Of a stretch of 64,000 nucleotides of DNA, positions 61,086 through 64,000 are shown piece after piece (the first letter of the stretch is position 1; every line of letters begins with the position of its first letter). Source of the stretch: Gossypium raimondii (Eukaryota > Streptophyta > Magnoliopsida > Malvales > Malvaceae); the NCBI RefSeq assembly GCF_025698545.1, contig NC_068576.1:51618390-51682389 (forward strand), given 5' to 3'. The notes below the pieces were generated by a model. That model worked only from the letters and a program-made list of their open reading frames with translations, ran no database searches and was not told the DNA's origin. The position numbers and the translations under genes are program-made.

Positions 61086-61967
61086 TTTGCAAACAATTAA
61101 AAATATAATCAAATCAATGCAAATCACAAAATAGAATCGGAAAAAGGTCATATACAACAACAACATACAGTGAAAATGGAGACATAAATTGTGCACAATA
61201 AAACTCAAATTTAAGTACTTAAAACCCAAAAGTTAAACCCCCTCATTAATTTTTTTTGTAATATAAATGAAAAAATTATAATATTTCAATTTTAATAATT
61301 AAATTGGACGGATTATATTAGTAGTAGATGTTAAAATTAATATCAAAATACTATACGTTTTAAAATAATATACTATATACATATTCCCTTGTAAACATAA
61401 ACATTAATTTATACACTCTTCTCCAAATCCACTACGCAGATTCCAACCACTCATTTGGGCATAATAAAACCCTAATTCCCACAACTTTGCTTTCTATATG
61501 TATGAAATTTCTCTTCCATTAATTATATTATTATATACTCTCGTCTATATTGGATTTATCGATATTTTTAAATATATTTAATATATATAAATAAGATTCT
61601 TAAATATCAAATAACTGAAATTAAATAAATTTTAAAAATAAAATATTCATCAATAAATTTTATAAACAAACAAATAAAATAAATCATCCCATACATTAAA
61701 CAAAAAATTTATCTCAAGCTAAACATAAAATACATGTTCTAAGAATACATATAAAATGTCAAACTCAAATAACGAATAATATATTAAATCTTTGTTACTA
61801 TAAATAGTAAATAAATTAATAATTTTTATTTGTAACCGTACACAATATTTCAACAATGTGATCAGAATTAAATAGAATGAGACAACACAATCTGTAGAAA
61901 TTGAAATTTTTAGATGTGCAAAAAAAAAAAAAAAGTGAGTTCTAATTTTCAACTAAAATAGTATGTA
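61086..61967. other. AT-rich intergenic DNA
   Basis: No gene or element recognised. Confidence 0.5.
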
Positions 61968-62222
61968 CTGAGTTTTTTCGAATAAGCCAATTCATTTGGG
62001 ATCCTGCGGATCCACTCTTTTTCTTATTCAAAGATCAGCTCTTTGTTTTTGTGTTTTCACACTGAAAATTCTTTGCAGATGAAGAGATGTCGAAGGAACT
62101 TCTTAGTTTCCAAACAGATCTTCCTACATCTATATATAAACGCTTATTTATCAAGAATACGCAAGAAAAACACTTTAAATTATTAATTCATCGCCAAAAT
62201 AATTTAAGACCAATAGTTACGA
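61968..62222 (+). pseudogene. ycf2: Nuclear copy of plastid ycf2 fragment (NUPT)
   Basis: One plus-strand frame reads [31 protein letters not shown], a stop, then [20 protein letters not shown] and [20 protein letters not shown] followed by IHRQNNLR. This is the plastid Ycf2 sequence around '[16 protein letters not shown]' and '[20 protein letters not shown]'. The internal TGA stands where Ycf2 has Arg (CGA), a C-to-T change. Only about 85 of more than 2000 Ycf2 codons are present, and neighbouring sequence is nuclear, so it is a transferred, decaying fragment. Similarity fades after about 62222. The following frame (62287-62538) is not plastid sequence that I recognise. Confidence 0.85.
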
Positions 62223-62814
62223 GAGTGTACAATTGGAAGCAGTGCCAAACTCACTACGTTGATATGGGATCTTACTATTTGAGGGGGTGGAGCAGGTACA
62301 AAAAAAAGTCAAGTTAGTCCCGCCCAATATAAAACGAAATAGGGTGATTTATAGGGGTAAAGATATAATTTCATACGTGGACAAGCGAGGCACCGGTCGC
62401 TGCCCAAATGTTCTATGGACAAAATGGTTAGTAAGTGGATTAAATAATTTACAAAGGACAAGTCCTTTTTACACATTATATAAATCATTTACAACGACAT
62501 ATTTGGATTATTGGTCTTTTCATCTGCCCATTTTCTAATCAAATTTAATTAAAGGGTTAATCAAATGTCTATGAAATTGTATTTTAGTCCTCCAGATTAG
62601 TAGTACCGAATAAGTTGGCTTATTAAACTAATTTTTTAAAAATATAATTGACTAAATCTATAATTTTACAAAACTTATAATGCTAGATTACATGACAAAG
62701 TCACAAGTTGTCTAATAGATGATGTGGCAATACCATATCTACATTCTATAATTAAATGTAATGATAAAAGATTCAATTCCTGTATTTATGTATAATGAAT
62801 ACTTATTCTAGTCT
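62223..62814. other. Sequence next to the plastid fragment, unassigned
   Basis: An open frame at 62287-62538 (83 codons) follows the ycf2 piece directly, but I cannot match it to plastid or nuclear protein families. It may be element-derived. Confidence 0.4.
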
Positions 62815-63130
62815 TTCATTTAATTTTGAATTTGTATTATTTATCAAATCATTTCAAAATAGATAAGAAAAATTAATGTGTGTTAATTTTATCGACGTAA
62901 CGTCCACATTGCAGTCCATGTGCATGTCACTTTAGTGATTAATTAAAATTTTAAAAAATAAAAGTATTAAAAAGATATATATTTTTTATAATTTTTATAC
63001 TTTTAAATTTTAAACTATTTTTATTTTAAAAAAAAAATTAATTAATTGTAGCCCACATGGGTGCTACGTTGACGTTAATTTTTCCATCCATTTTAGGTGG
63101 TTTGACAAATATCGCAAGTTTAAGGCGAAA
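62815..63130. repeat. Foldback repeat family B, copy 2
   Basis: The left end 'atcaaatcatttcaaaatag','ataagaaaaatta' and right end 'taatttttccatccatttta','ggtggtttgacaaat' are inverted matches, with internal 'atcgacgtaacgt' and 'ctacgttgacgtt' blocks also inverted. It is the same architecture as 49652-49955. Confidence 0.6.
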
Positions 63131-64000
63131 ATAAATTTTTTAATAATGATAGAAGGCCAAATAAGTGATTATGGCTATAATCAAAATGTTACCACGAAAT
63201 AAATATTGAAGAACAACTTTTAAATGTAGTTGAATATGTTAAATTCGAATTTAGTTTGATTACGTATTTTATTATTGAATTTTAAAAGAAAGGAGAGGTT
63301 GAGTGTTGATGGGGTTTTCCAAATTGCTTAAATTGTTAAGACATTGGATTTTTGATATCCCATTCAGACCATTAACGATGCCTCACTTTTTAATGAAAAC
63401 TCCCTTCACTTACACTTTTTACTTGTTTCATCAATGAAACTGTAAATCTTAGATTACCCGCCATTTACACCAGCACATGTGATTTTTTTAATATTTTGTA
63501 ATAGACATCTGTTAACTTCTAACCCTGTTTGTAGAGTCTAAGACCTCTATTAATATATTCAATAATTTTCATAAATAAAAAAGGAGTAAATATTTAACCA
63601 AGTTGCTTTCCAAACCTTTGGAATGGACTTAGAAGTTGGGATAATAATGGTGATTTAATTTATGCATGTGCATGATTTTGTATGTGTCAGGTTTGATGTG
63701 CTTCGAAATTTGAATGTATGATGCCCCAAATGCCATGTGGTTATTTAATGAAAAATGCATTCCATGCAACATTCAAAGGCACAGTTGCCCAACATACTTC
63801 AAGTTTAATATTCATTCAATTTTTTATTAAGTTGAATTAATAGGTACAAACTAAATTAAGGTATTCATTGAGTGTAAATTAACAATAAAACACTTAAATA
63901 TAGTAGGATGTGACAAGTATAGAAAAGATTGAAACCATGCCGGTTTTTGGATTTCAAAATACATATAATTTCATTATAGGTTATGATCACATGTGCTCTT
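63131..64000. other. AT-rich intergenic DNA to the window end
   Basis: No gene or element recognised. Confidence 0.5.

Noticed and set aside
62287..62538. Continuation of the plastid fragment into the next frame
   Set aside because: The translated sequence does not resemble Ycf2 or another plastid protein I can recall.

Overview
This is a nuclear window from a dicot plant. It is AT-rich, its genes carry GT-AG introns, and much of it is layered transposable elements. The gypsy LTR ends, with CACACGG/CCGTGTG-rich tracts, and the MULE/plant-mobile-domain content resemble cotton (Gossypium, Malvaceae). That species placement is inferred from memory of such repeats and not proven here.

Five protein-coding genes can be reconstructed exon by exon with intact frames. 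(1) DAD1, an oligosaccharyltransferase subunit, minus strand, 11651-12823, 5 exons, 117 aa. (2) An SMN (survival motor neuron) homologue with no visible Tudor domain, minus, 13721-15801, 5 exons, 311 aa. (3) An RCD1/SRO1-type WWE-PARP-RST protein, plus, 36545-40358, 6 coding exons, 613 aa. It has an intron-containing leader with a Met-rich spliced uORF. (4) A shikimate-kinase-like 2 (SKL2) plastid protein with an N-terminal CS domain and no P-loop, minus, 41003-44565, 8 exons, 380 aa. (5) A KANADI2-type GARP transcription factor, minus, 54860-59352, 6 exons, 388 aa (381 aa from the second ATG). The genes have unrelated housekeeping or developmental roles and form no pathway cluster.

Mobile DNA lies mainly at 0-7 kb and 20-32 kb. 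At 1-349 is the end of a gypsy LTR, followed by a hAT-like fragment and a repeat-flanked stretch. At 6197-6908 is a solo copia-type LTR with target duplication GAAAG. At 20.2-24.6 kb three insertions are nested: a LINE pseudogene is split by a deleted copia element of the same LTR family (target duplication ATTCC), and a truncated gypsy LTR sits in that copia element's right-hand LTR.

The most striking object is a 6.8-kb Mutator-like element (MULE) at 25039-31812 with a perfect 9-bp target duplication (TTTTACTTC). Its inverted ends continue into two oppositely oriented arrays of about 100-bp units, and most units contain a GC-rich hairpin. It carries a decayed MULE transposase and, downstream on the same strand, a decayed plant mobile domain (PMD) gene.

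Other structures are a 3 x 301-bp tandem array in RCD1 intron 3, each copy with a 56-nt palindrome; an array of small palindromes with covarying arms in the gypsy LTR; a nuclear copy of plastid ycf2 sequence at about 61968-62222; and two foldback MITE-like families. The remaining intergenic DNA is AT-rich, and I see no convincing gene in it.
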